64,000 nt of DNA from Arthrobacter crusticola. GTDB lineage: Bacteria; Actinomycetota; Actinomycetes; Actinomycetales; Micrococcaceae. The notes beneath the pieces were generated by a model. The model saw nothing but the letters and a program-made list of their open reading frames with translations, was not told the origin of the DNA and did not search any database. Each line of letters starts with the position of its first letter. The first letter of the stretch is position 1. The translations under genes and the position numbers were made by a program. Shown here in pieces: positions 1 through 7,568 of the stretch. The stretch spans positions 186,001-250,000 of the forward strand of contig NZ_SMTK01000001.1 of NCBI RefSeq assembly GCF_004357995.1, written 5' to 3'.

Positions 1-1
1 G

Positions 2-514
2 CCCGCCGCTGAACCCGTCGTCATCACGATTGCTGAATTCCAAAGTCAGCCAATAGCTCCCTCCGTGGTCTTTTCCCAGCCACGCAACTTCGGGCTCAAA
101 AACGCGCATTCGAATGTGTACGCCGAGGCACAGGAACAGGAATTCACGTTCGCCTTCCGCAACGCCGAGGTCCGCCTGCGTGCCTGGCCCGTCTCGTACC
201 GATGGGATTATGGCGATGGAACCAGCGCCACCACAACCGTTCCCGGCAGCTCAGCAGAAGGCGACGCCTTCAACACTGAGACCCCAACAAGCCACCAATA
301 CCTCGACACGGGCGACTACAACGTCACACTCACTACGTTCTTCGCTGGTGACTACTCGGTCGACGGTGGTCCGTTCCAGCCCATAGCTGGACAGGCGGAA
401 GTCCCATCGGCTCCGCATCTCATGAGCATCTGGCGCACCGAAGCACACTCTGTAGCTGATGATTGCCTTGAGAATCCCTCAGGCATCGGTTGCACGACAC
501 CGCTGGATCGTTAG
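2..514 (+). CDS. PKD-domain protein, 3' part (5' end outside window)
   Basis: The frame is open from the first bases of the window to a TAG at 512-514, so this is the C-terminal part of a longer protein; a GTG at 65 is only an internal codon as far as can be seen. The visible ~170 residues contain a PKD-type fold signature, a WDYGDGT strand-turn followed about 30 residues later by HQYLDTGDYNVTLTT. PKD domains are Ig-like modules usually found in secreted or surface proteins, where they mediate binding or spacing. The C-terminus has two Cys residues about 8 apart (DDCLENPSGIGC) and no membrane anchor. No enzyme domain is visible in the part present, so a specific function cannot be given. Confidence 0.75.
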   Translation, partial: PAAEPVVITIAEFQSQPIAPSVVFSQPRNFGLKNAHSNVYAEAQEQEFTFAFRNAEVRLRAWPVSYRWDYGDGTSATTTVPGSSAEGDAFNTETPTSHQYLDTGDYNVTLTTFFAGDYSVDGGPFQPIAGQAEVPSAPHLMSIWRTEAHSVADDCLENPSGIGCTTPLDR

Positions 515-564
515 GAGTACTGGGTCCGGCCGGCAAGGTGAGGCCACCTGGTCCTACTAGCCAC

Positions 565-620
565 CCTCATCCGTGAGTTCGACTCATCCGACCTCATCCG
601 CGTGAGTTCTACTCGGCTGA
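565..620. repeat. Short imperfect tandem repeat downstream of PKD gene
   Basis: Two copies of about 27-29 bases, starting at 565 and 592, both begin CCTCATCCG and contain GTGAGTTC followed by an ACTC. A third partial copy (CCTCAACCG) starts at 621. The repeat lies between two convergent genes. No function is apparent. Confidence 0.5.
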
Positions 621-696
621 CCTCAACCGCTGCGACCGACGAGGCCAGATTCACCCGTCGGGTCCGAACTGGCCATCCCTATCGACTGGGTCTTCA

Positions 697-2103
697 TTAG
701 CCGGGGGCGGGTTCGGGCAGGGTCTGGTATGTGCGGCCGGCCGGGGAGGTGGCGGTGATGTTGCCGGGTTGGGGTTGTTCGTAGTGCCACAGGCCCTGGC
801 TTTTGAGCATGTGGTGCCTGCGGCACAGGTGGGCGAGGTTGTTGTGGGCGGTGGTCCCGGCCCGGGACCAGGGGAGGGTGTGGTCGAGTTCGGCGGCGGC
901 CGCGGAGCGGTTGCAGCCGGGGTGGCGGCAGGTGCGGTCCCGCACCCGCAGCCATTTCTTCAGATCCGCCGGCACCGTGTAGGTGTCCCGGCCGACGCTG
1001 AGCACGGCCCCGGTTTCGGGGTGGGTCAGCAGCCGGGTGAAGGAGGGGGCGTGGGCGGCCAGCCGGCGGGCCAGGTCCGGGGCGATGGGCCCGTAGCCTT
1101 CGAGTTCGCCGGGGGCGTCATCGACATCGAGCAGGGTCAGCACCGGGACGGTGACGTGGACCTGGGCCTGGATCCCGTTCCAGCCGTGGGGCTCGACCGG
1201 CCGGCCCGGACCCCTCCCCGCACCGGCCGCGCCCGCACCGCCAGGGGTCGCACCGGCGGCACCCGCACCGGCGGGGGCGATGCCCGGGCCGCCGGGGGCG
1301 GTGTGTGCGGGGCAGGTGTGGGTGAGCAGGTCGGTGAGCACGTCGGTGCGCAGCTGGGTCAGGGTCCGGGCTTCCCCGGGGCACTGCAGGGCCCGTGAGA
1401 GCCGGGTCAGGCGCCCGTCGATGGCCACGGCCTGCTCCGCCGGCAGGTACACGTTCAGCCAGGCCATGCCGTCGTCGTCGGGGCGGTAGTCCACCCGGCG
1501 GTTCTTCTGCGCCGACTCGGTCCGCTTGCTGAGGGGCTCCGGGTGCATTTCCGTGCGCAGCCGGCGGGCCCGGTGGGCCAGTCTGGCGGCGGTGGTGTCC
1601 TGGGCGAGGGGTATCAGCTTTTGTTCGAAGTAGGGCAGGGCGAAGTCCGGGATCCCGGCGCACTCCTCGACAATGGTGGCCGCGTGCCGCCAGGAGATGG
1701 TCCCGGTGTCCAGGGCGGTGAGGGTGGCCGGGAGGTGCCCGGTGAGCAGGTAGGCGTGCTGGACCAGGGTCCCGGCGGTGCGTTCGGGGATCCGCAGGGC
1801 GCAGGCGACCTCGGAGGCGGTCAGGGTGTCGGCCAGGGAACCGGGATGCATGCCGCGCTGCTCGAGGCGTTCTGCGGTAAGGACACGCACCCGCTCGGTG
1901 AACCTCACGGTCTGGGCATCGGCCCAGTTCTTCAGCCGCGCCATCGCCTCCAGCCCGCCGAGCGCCTCCTCAAGGGAGGCCGTTTCCGCCGGCCCCCCGG
2001 CGAGGAACCCGGCACCGAGGATCCCGGCGGCCGCCTCAAGCCACAGGGCCCCTTGCCGCTGCGTGGGATCGACCCCGGCATCGGGGGTTCCTGCCCTGTC
2101 CAT
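697..2103 (-). CDS. DUF222 / HNH endonuclease-domain protein
   Basis: The protein has 468 residues. A long N-terminal DUF222 region (about residues 30-330, helical and Ala/Leu/Arg-rich) is followed by a Gly/Ala/Pro linker and a C-terminal HNH module, seen as CRHPGCNRSAAAAELDH, an HNNLAHLC segment and a final RRHH. This is the common actinobacterial DUF222-HNH family, usually present in several copies per genome. The HNH fold is a metal-dependent nuclease fold, but the biological role of the family is not established. The ATG at 2103 is the first good start. The flanking sequence shows no transposon ends or group I intron features. Confidence 0.85.
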   Translation of the reverse strand: MDRAGTPDAGVDPTQRQGALWLEAAAGILGAGFLAGGPAETASLEEALGGLEAMARLKNWADAQTVRFTERVRVLTAERLEQRGMHPGSLADTLTASEVACALRIPERTAGTLVQHAYLLTGHLPATLTALDTGTISWRHAATIVEECAGIPDFALPYFEQKLIPLAQDTTAARLAHRARRLRTEMHPEPLSKRTESAQKNRRVDYRPDDDGMAWLNVYLPAEQAVAIDGRLTRLSRALQCPGEARTLTQLRTDVLTDLLTHTCPAHTAPGGPGIAPAGAGAAGATPGGAGAAGAGRGPGRPVEPHGWNGIQAQVHVTVPVLTLLDVDDAPGELEGYGPIAPDLARRLAAHAPSFTRLLTHPETGAVLSVGRDTYTVPADLKKWLRVRDRTCRHPGCNRSAAAAELDHTLPWSRAGTTAHNNLAHLCRRHHMLKSQGLWHYEQPQPGNITATSPAGRTYQTLPEPAPG

Positions 2104-2195
2104 GACCCAACAATGCCATCTCCCACCGACATTCTTCGGCCGGAGAACCAGCAGAAAAACAGGCAGGAAAACCAGCCAAGAAACGAGCTGGAAAA

Positions 2196-3053
2196 CTAGC
2201 CAGTGAAGAGAGGCAGCGGCGCGCCCTTCACGCCGGGTTCCACCGCGAACAGCGCACCCGCCGCCGGCTCCGCGCCGGTCTCAACGTTCTGGCGCGACGT
2301 GGTGATGTAGAGGGTGCGGAGATCGTCTCCGCCGAAGGCACACGCCGTCACCTGGGAGGCGGCGACTTCGACGGTTCCACGGAGCACGCCACGGGAGTCG
2401 TAGTGCGCCACGGCCGAACCGCCGTAGAGGGCAACCCACAGTCCGCCGTCCTCGTCGATGGCCATGCCATCGGGGGAGCCCAGCTCCGGGTCAACTTCGG
2501 CGAAGGTGCGCCGGCCAGTGATCCGGCCCAATTCAAGGTCATAATCCAGCGCGTCGATGCGCTGGGTTGGGGTATCAGAATAGAAGGCGGTGTCGCCCGC
2601 TAAATTCCAGTGCAGTCCGTTTGAGGTGGTGACCCCGCGCAGCACCGTCGAAACCGAGTGATTTGTATCAAGGCTGAACAAGGTTCCGGCCCCGAAATCG
2701 CCCTCCCAGGCCATTGAGCCGCAGAGGAAGCGCCCGCGGGGGTCGCAGCCGCCTTCGTTCATTCGAAGTGCCGGGTCATCAAACGCGACCGGGCCCGGAG
2801 TGATCTCGGTGAAATCCCGGTCGGCGAAGGCAAACCCCTTCTCCACGCCGAGGACATATCCGCCGGACCGCCGCCCACGGATCGCCGCCGCCACCTTCGC
2901 GTCGACCGAATGGCGCGTTAGGGAGCCGTCGGCGCTCCGCACGAGCACGTCTCCTTCCAACATGTCGACGAATAACAGCGACCGGCTTCGGGCGTCCCAG
3001 TAGGGCCCTTCACCGTGGTAAGTGCAGGGCTCGGTGAGCTGTTCGGCCTTCAT
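2196..3053 (-). CDS. SMP-30/gluconolactonase/LRE family hydrolase
   Basis: This is a 285-residue six-bladed beta-propeller of the SMP-30/gluconolactonase family, which hydrolyses sugar lactones or related esters using one divalent metal. Expected metal ligands are visible: Glu15 in YHGEGPYWD, an Asn in TTSNGLHWN and an Asp in GSPDGMAID. The Asn/Arg segment MNEGGCDPRGRF is typical of the substrate pocket. A longer open frame reaches back to 3296, but it would overlap the upstream DUF3515 gene. I chose the ATG at 3053, which follows GACGGGGTGGCA and leaves 16 bases after the DUF3515 stop. The true substrate is unknown; the two genes are probably co-transcribed by position only. Confidence 0.85.
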   Translation of the reverse strand: MKAEQLTEPCTYHGEGPYWDARSRSLLFVDMLEGDVLVRSADGSLTRHSVDAKVAAAIRGRRSGGYVLGVEKGFAFADRDFTEITPGPVAFDDPALRMNEGGCDPRGRFLCGSMAWEGDFGAGTLFSLDTNHSVSTVLRGVTTSNGLHWNLAGDTAFYSDTPTQRIDALDYDLELGRITGRRTFAEVDPELGSPDGMAIDEDGGLWVALYGGSAVAHYDSRGVLRGTVEVAASQVTACAFGGDDLRTLYITTSRQNVETGAEPAAGALFAVEPGVKGAPLPLFTG

Positions 3054-3069
3054 TGCCACCCCGTCATCC

Positions 3070-3558
3070 TCAGCCGTCAGCCGGCAGGTCGAGTTGGTCG
3101 GAAATGCTGATGCACTTCCGCGTCTGGTCAATCTTCGACACGGGGTCTCCGAGTTGTACCAGGACGGTGCTTGAGGCGACCTGCTCGGGATCGAAAAGCA
3201 CCTCGACGGCAGGTTCTCGCCCGTATGTGGTCGCTGTCCATGCGGTGTCGCCCTCACTGAGCACCCAGTCGATGTCGTTGACCGAGACGCACGCATCGGT
3301 GGTGGGTCCGGGAACTTCGACGCCGCAGCGGAGGACCACCTTTGACGGGTCGCCCCAAGCGGAGGTTGCCTGGCTATTGGTTTCCCGCTGCGAGTGCTCG
3401 GCCACCTCCGGCGGAAGCGCGACCATCACCTCCGCGCACGCAGGGTTTTGGGCGTCGGCGGCAGGATCGACATCAACGACGGGCGCACAGGCGGCCGTTC
3501 CTGCGAGCACCGCCGCAAGCGGCACCGCACTGCGCAGGAACCGGGTAAGAGAAGGCAT
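3070..3558 (-). CDS. DUF3515-family lipoprotein
   Basis: This 162-residue secreted protein has a basic N-terminus, a hydrophobic stretch and a lipobox-like AGTAACAP in which the Cys near residue 24 would be lipidated. The mature part carries several more Cys and the PACAEVMVALPPEV segment typical of DUF3515 proteins. The family has no known biochemical role. In other actinobacteria it lies beside ddl and thiL, for example the M. tuberculosis Rv2981c-Rv2977c block as I recall it. Here thiL is 27.5 kb away on the other side of the glycopolymer locus, and this gene points away from it. Confidence 0.75.
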   Translation of the reverse strand: MPSLTRFLRSAVPLAAVLAGTAACAPVVDVDPAADAQNPACAEVMVALPPEVAEHSQRETNSQATSAWGDPSKVVLRCGVEVPGPTTDACVSVNDIDWVLSEGDTAWTATTYGREPAVEVLFDPEQVASSTVLVQLGDPVSKIDQTRKCISISDQLDLPADG

Positions 3559-3705
3559 GGTTCAACCCTAATAGCTCCTTCGCCGACACGCGGCACGGCG
3601 GCCCGGGCGGGGGACCGGCGGGCAGTAGGATTCGTTCAGGGACGGACGGCGCCACCGGTTCCGGCACGGCAGCGGCGGGCCCGTCCAAGCAATCAGGAAA
3701 GTCAG

Positions 3706-4362
3706 ATGGTCTCAAAAACAGTTATGCGCCGTTCAGCGACAGCAGCCCTCGCACTCGGACTGGTGGCAGGCTTGGGGAGCACCCCCGCCCTGGCCACCTC
3801 CCAGCAGCAGTCACCGCCCGACGGTCAGTTTCATGAGCCTGCCCCTCCGGTTCCCGCACCGAATCCATCGCCAATGATCGACCCGGCCACCGGTTTCGCC
3901 ATCGACAGCTACACGGGCTACCTGATCCATCCGCCCACCGGCTACTTGATTGAACCGACCTCCGGTTATCTGCTGCTTCCGGGATCGCTCATCTACACGA
4001 ATCTCGTGTACGACAAGACCACCGGCAAGGTATCCGAGGTCGGTAATCAAGCCCCCGTTTCGCCGGAACCGACGCCGACGCCGTCAGCATCCCCGACGCC
4101 GACGTCGACCGCGTCCGCGAGCCCCGCCCCGGCCACGCCTTCTGCTTCCGCCCCGGCGGCTGAGGCGCCCGCGCCGTCGACCTCGCCGACACCGGCGGAA
4201 ACACCGACGAGCAGGCCGACGCCCTCGGCATCAGCTGAGGCCGTAGAGGCGGAGCTTGCCTCATCGCCCGCACCCCTGGTGTGGGCGGTCGGGGCGCTGG
4301 TGCTTCTTGCGGCAATCGCAACGATCGTCCTCGGAGTGCGACGGCGCCGGGCGGGGTCCTGA
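3706..4362 (+). CDS. Wall-type protein with TG-LI repeats and C-terminal membrane anchor
   Basis: The 218-residue protein begins with a signal peptide (MVSKTVMRRSATAALALGL to about ALA, residue 31). A compact repeat block follows at about residues 57-110, where short units of the form x-D-x-x-TG-x-x-I recur (IDPATGFAID, TGYLIHPPTGYLIEP, SGYLLLPGS). Then come a ~75-residue Pro/Ser/Thr/Ala-rich wall-spanning linker, one transmembrane helix and a basic RRRRAGS tail. There is no LPXTG sorting motif. The ATG at 3706 is preceded by AGGAAA. A clear paralogue lies at 5569-6306 on the other side of the LCP gene. The arrangement suggests a membrane-tethered wall protein connected with LCP function; no known domain was recognised. 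Confidence 0.7.
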   Translation: MVSKTVMRRSATAALALGLVAGLGSTPALATSQQQSPPDGQFHEPAPPVPAPNPSPMIDPATGFAIDSYTGYLIHPPTGYLIEPTSGYLLLPGSLIYTNLVYDKTTGKVSEVGNQAPVSPEPTPTPSASPTPTSTASASPAPATPSASAPAAEAPAPSTSPTPAETPTSRPTPSASAEAVEAELASSPAPLVWAVGALVLLAAIATIVLGVRRRRAGS

Positions 4363-4372
4363 GACTTCCGCT

Positions 4373-4390
4373 GAGCCGGCACGGCGGCTC
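4373..4390 (+). terminator. Small hairpin after the first wall-type protein gene
   Basis: GAGCCG and CGGCTC form a 6-bp stem around a 6-base loop, 10 bases after the stop codon. There is no T-run, so it is at best a weak or factor-dependent terminator. Confidence 0.25.
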
Positions 4391-4525
4391 CTAGGACTGT
4401 GACCGCAGGCAAGGAAAAGACATCAATCTGGGCCTCAAGTGTTGTGGCCCGTGCCTCACCTGTCACCTCGTTCACATGTCTACCCGGTAGCATGAGGGCT
4501 GGTCTTGAGGATGAGGGGATGTGCG

Positions 4526-5566
4526 GTGTCCGAGTACAACTATGGGAACGAGCCAGTTATTTCGAGGGTTCGGCCGGACAAGAAGCACCCCGTCCGGGTC
4601 ACCCTTCTGGTGATGATCACGTTCGTAGCGGTCGCTGCGATCGTTGCTGGCGCGTATGTCTTCAATCTTGCAAATACCTTCAACTCGAAGACCACGACCA
4701 TTGAGACGGCCTTTCCCAGCGGTGATCGCCCTGCGCTTGAACCCACGGCCGAAGGATCGCTCAATATTCTGCTCCTTGGCAGCGATTCCCGCGCCCATAC
4801 TGATGCACCGGGCGAAGCCGGCGCCGACAGCCGCTCGGACACGATGATGCTGATGCATATTCCCGCCGACCGGGATGCAATCTTCGTCACGTCGATCCTG
4901 CGCGACACGTGGACTGAGATACCAGGACATGGCGAGAGCAAGATCAACTCGGCAATTGCACTGGGCGGGATCCCACTGGTCGTTCAAACTGTCGAGACCC
5001 TTTTCGAGGCTCCAGTGGACCACGTCGCCATTATCGACTTTGAGGGGTTCAAGGGACTGACCGACGCCCTCGGCGGCGTCGAGGTCAACAATTCTTCAGC
5101 GTTCCAGTCCAGCGGTGCCAACGGTGAATACTTCGCGCAGGGACCGGTCAGACTGCAGGGCGAATCGGCGCTCAAGTTCGTCCGCGAACGGTATGCCTTC
5201 TCCGACGGTGATTACCAGCGTGTCAAGAATCAACAGCTCTTCGTGAAGGCAGTACTTTCCAAGGTCCTCAGCGCCGACACGCTGACCGATCCCGGCAAAG
5301 TCGCCAACGTCGTCTCCAAGATTTCGCCGTACGTGAGCGTTGACGAGAATCTGGATGCGGCGGCCGTCGGCGGCCTTGCCGTATCACTTCGCAACGTCCG
5401 TTCGGGAGACGTGCAGTTCGCAACCCTCCCGACTCTCGGCGTTGGAACCTCGGCCGATGGGCAGTCAATCGTAGTCAAGGATGAAGCCGGCATCGCCCAG
5501 GTTGTCGAAGCACTGGACAAGGATTCCCTTGAATCCCTCCCGCTCTTCTCCGGTTCGCCGGAGTAG
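4526..5566 (+). CDS. LCP (LytR-CpsA-Psr) family glycopolymer ligase
   Basis: The 346-residue membrane protein has a cytoplasmic N-terminus with one transmembrane helix (about residues 22-46) and an extracellular LCP domain. LCP enzymes transfer undecaprenyl-phosphate-linked glycopolymers (teichoic acid, teichuronic acid, arabinogalactan, capsule) to peptidoglycan. Family motifs are present: LLLGSDSR, RSDTMMLMHIP, SILRDTW, KINSAIALGG, FVRERY and GDYQRVKNQQ; the Arg/Asp residues in these bind the lipid pyrophosphate and Mg2+. The GTG at 4526 is preferred over the TTG at 4505 and ATG at 4511 because AGGGG lies 6 bases before it. The next gene starts 2 bases after the stop, so they are co-transcribed. 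The adjoining polymer locus is the natural substrate source. Confidence 0.9.
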   Translation: MSEYNYGNEPVISRVRPDKKHPVRVTLLVMITFVAVAAIVAGAYVFNLANTFNSKTTTIETAFPSGDRPALEPTAEGSLNILLLGSDSRAHTDAPGEAGADSRSDTMMLMHIPADRDAIFVTSILRDTWTEIPGHGESKINSAIALGGIPLVVQTVETLFEAPVDHVAIIDFEGFKGLTDALGGVEVNNSSAFQSSGANGEYFAQGPVRLQGESALKFVRERYAFSDGDYQRVKNQQLFVKAVLSKVLSADTLTDPGKVANVVSKISPYVSVDENLDAAAVGGLAVSLRNVRSGDVQFATLPTLGVGTSADGQSIVVKDEAGIAQVVEALDKDSLESLPLFSGSPE

Positions 5567-5568
5567 CC

Positions 5569-6306
5569 GTGGGATCTCCGGAAAAGCGGCTTGCGGCGGC
5601 CGCTATCGTCGCACTCCTTGGGCTGGGGCCGTCCCTTCCGCATGAACCTGCCCGGGCCGCGGAAATTCCCAAAAGTCCGCTCATTGGGCCCGGCTTTCCC
5701 TGGCAGCCCGCGCCGGGAACCCCGGCACCGACTCCGGCACCGCCCGCGCCGGCCCCCACTGAGCCGGCGCCTGCACCCCCACCCGCACCGGCTCCCGCTC
5801 CCGCACCCGCCCCTGCGCCTCCACCGCCGGCGGAACCCGCAGCGCCGGTGGAGCAGGCACCCGGCATCGATCCGGTGACCGGTTTCGCCATCGACCCTGC
5901 TACCGGGTGGCTCATCCACCCTCCCACTGGCTACCTCATCGAACCCGGCACGACTGTCCTCGTGCTGCCGGGCTCTTTCGAGTACACCAACTTCCGGTGG
6001 GATCCCCTGACCGGTGCCGTCACCGATCTTCCCACCGACGATCCCTCAGAGGAGCCGAGCGCGGCTCCGTCGGCGACACCCTCGGCGAGCCCGTCGCAGT
6101 CAGCGTCACCCACGGCCGGACCGACGACGTCGGCGCCCACCAACGCGCCCGAGGCGGTCAGCGCGAGCGAGCCGGTGTCAACGCAGCAATCCATTGGTAC
6201 CCACCCGGTGACCAGAGTTTTGGTGATCCTTCTGCTGATCGGGCTCGGTATTGCGTACTACGCCAGACTGCGCTCCAGCGGCTCGCCTCAGCGGCGCACT
6301 GATTGA
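5569..6306 (+). CDS. Wall-type protein, paralogue of the 3706-4362 product
   Basis: The 245-residue protein has a signal peptide, then a Pro/Ala repeat linker (about residues 45-100, many AP and PAP units). A TG-LI repeat block follows at about 104-150 (IDPVTGFAIDPATGWLIH, PPTGYLIEPG, LPGSFEYTN), then a second Ser/Thr/Pro linker, one membrane helix (HPVTRVLVILLLIGLGIAYY) and a short basic tail. The repeat block matches the 3706-4362 product almost position for position, but here it is framed by linkers on both sides. The GTG start lies 2 bases after the LCP stop. No catalytic domain is visible. It may be an LCP partner, a wall-length spacer or an adhesin stalk; I cannot decide between these. 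Confidence 0.7.
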   Translation: MGSPEKRLAAAAIVALLGLGPSLPHEPARAAEIPKSPLIGPGFPWQPAPGTPAPTPAPPAPAPTEPAPAPPPAPAPAPAPAPAPPPPAEPAAPVEQAPGIDPVTGFAIDPATGWLIHPPTGYLIEPGTTVLVLPGSFEYTNFRWDPLTGAVTDLPTDDPSEEPSAAPSATPSASPSQSASPTAGPTTSAPTNAPEAVSASEPVSTQQSIGTHPVTRVLVILLLIGLGIAYYARLRSSGSPQRRTD

Positions 6307-6368
6307 CCGGCCGAGCGCTGTAGGCTGTGTAGGTTGTTCGTGCCAAAGAAGATGGCTGGGGGTCATTT

Positions 6369-7568
6369 GTGCGTGTCCTATTGCTGACGCATTCCTATGC
6401 GCCGGAGCACAGTCCGCCTCAACGGCGGTGGACCCAGCTCATCCGCTCGTTCCGCTTGGAAGGGTGGGCCGTCGACGTCGTCACGCCCATCGCCCACGCG
6501 CCCTACGGGCGGCGGATCCTGCCCAAGCGGGCCGCGGGACGGCCCTTCGTCGTATCGTCCGGGGAATTCGGGGAAAGAATCCGCCGGGTCCCGTTCCTGT
6601 GGCACCGAACCACACGCAAGGGGCGGCTCGCCAGCCACCTTTTTTCAGCGGCCTGCAGTGTTCCGGCGGCCCTGATGTCTGCCAAGCCCGACGTCGTCAT
6701 TGTCACGGTTCCGAGCCTGCCCATCCTCGGCACCGGGTACGTGGTTGCAAGGCTCCTCAAGCGGCCGCTCGTGGTCGACATGCGGGACGCCTGGCCAGAC
6801 CTCGCCAGGGACGCCCGCATCGTTGAGGGAAGTGCCAAGAGCCTGGTGGAAACCGCGATTATGGCCATCCAGGCCCGCGCGGACCTGGTGGTGACCGTCA
6901 CGCGTGGTTTCGCCCAGACGCTGCGCGACCGCGGCTTAAAGAACGTTGCGACAGTCACCAACGGCGTCGATATTTCCACCCTGCGCCACCTTGCGGCCCC
7001 GCCGGCGAAGCAGGACCGGCTGGAAGTCCTCTACCTCGGCAACCACGGCGAGAGCCAGCGCCTCGACGTCGTCATCCGTGCGGCGGCCCTGGTCGGCGAC
7101 CGGATGCGCCTCACCATGGTGGGGCATGGCGTGGAGCGCAGGAAACTGATGGACCTCGCAAAGGAACTGAACGCGCCGGTCGAGTTCCATGCCTCGGTCC
7201 ATGGTTCGCCCATCCTCGATTTTTACGAGCGCTCCGATAGCTGCATCGTCTCCCTTCGCGATGACTGGAAGTCCTTCGAGACGACGATCCCCTCGAAAAC
7301 CTACGAAGTGCTTTCCGTTGGACGGCACGTAACCGGCATCGTGCGCGGTGAGGCGCGGAACATCCTTGAGGAAGCCCGTGCCGGACACATTGTGCGGGCC
7401 GACCCTGCCGAGATTGCCGAACTGTGGAACCGTCTTGCGGATGATCGGGACCAGCTGCGGATCGGGCAGCACGGCCGCGAGTGGGTCGAAAACAACGCGA
7501 ACGTCGAGGCGCTTGGAGCGGCGTATATCGAGCTTCTCGAGCAGGTAGTCGGCGGTCCCGCCCGGTGA
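6369..7568 (+). CDS. Glycosyltransferase, GT4-like (GT-B fold)
   Basis: This 399-residue cytoplasmic glycosyltransferase begins MRVLLLTHSYAPEHSPPQRRW, typical of the GT4/WcaI-like group that acts on nucleotide sugars. Two Rossmann halves can be seen: the acceptor domain at about 1-190 and the donor domain from LEVLYLGNHGESQRLDVVI at about residue 217 on. A conserved acidic region TTIPSKTYEVLSVGR lies near residue 310. The GTG at 6369 follows a GGGGG run. The stop overlaps the next start (GTGA at 7565-7568), so this gene opens a tightly packed operon reaching 18765. Donor and acceptor sugars cannot be read from the sequence. Confidence 0.85.
   Translation: MRVLLLTHSYAPEHSPPQRRWTQLIRSFRLEGWAVDVVTPIAHAPYGRRILPKRAAGRPFVVSSGEFGERIRRVPFLWHRTTRKGRLASHLFSAACSVPAALMSAKPDVVIVTVPSLPILGTGYVVARLLKRPLVVDMRDAWPDLARDARIVEGSAKSLVETAIMAIQARADLVVTVTRGFAQTLRDRGLKNVATVTNGVDISTLRHLAAPPAKQDRLEVLYLGNHGESQRLDVVIRAAALVGDRMRLTMVGHGVERRKLMDLAKELNAPVEFHASVHGSPILDFYERSDSCIVSLRDDWKSFETTIPSKTYEVLSVGRHVTGIVRGEARNILEEARAGHIVRADPAEIAELWNRLADDRDQLRIGQHGREWVENNANVEALGAAYIELLEQVVGGPAR

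Noticed and set aside
769-1398. Long plus-strand frames opposite the DUF222-HNH gene
   Set aside because: They follow from high third-position G+C of the real gene, are Gly/Pro/Arg-rich and have no domains.
2196-3296. Longer start for the SMP-30 gene
   Set aside because: It would overlap most of the DUF3515 gene; the ATG at 3053 has a ribosome site and the correct family N-terminus.
4505-4525. TTG/ATG starts upstream of the LCP GTG
   Set aside because: The AGGGG motif is correctly spaced only for the GTG at 4526.
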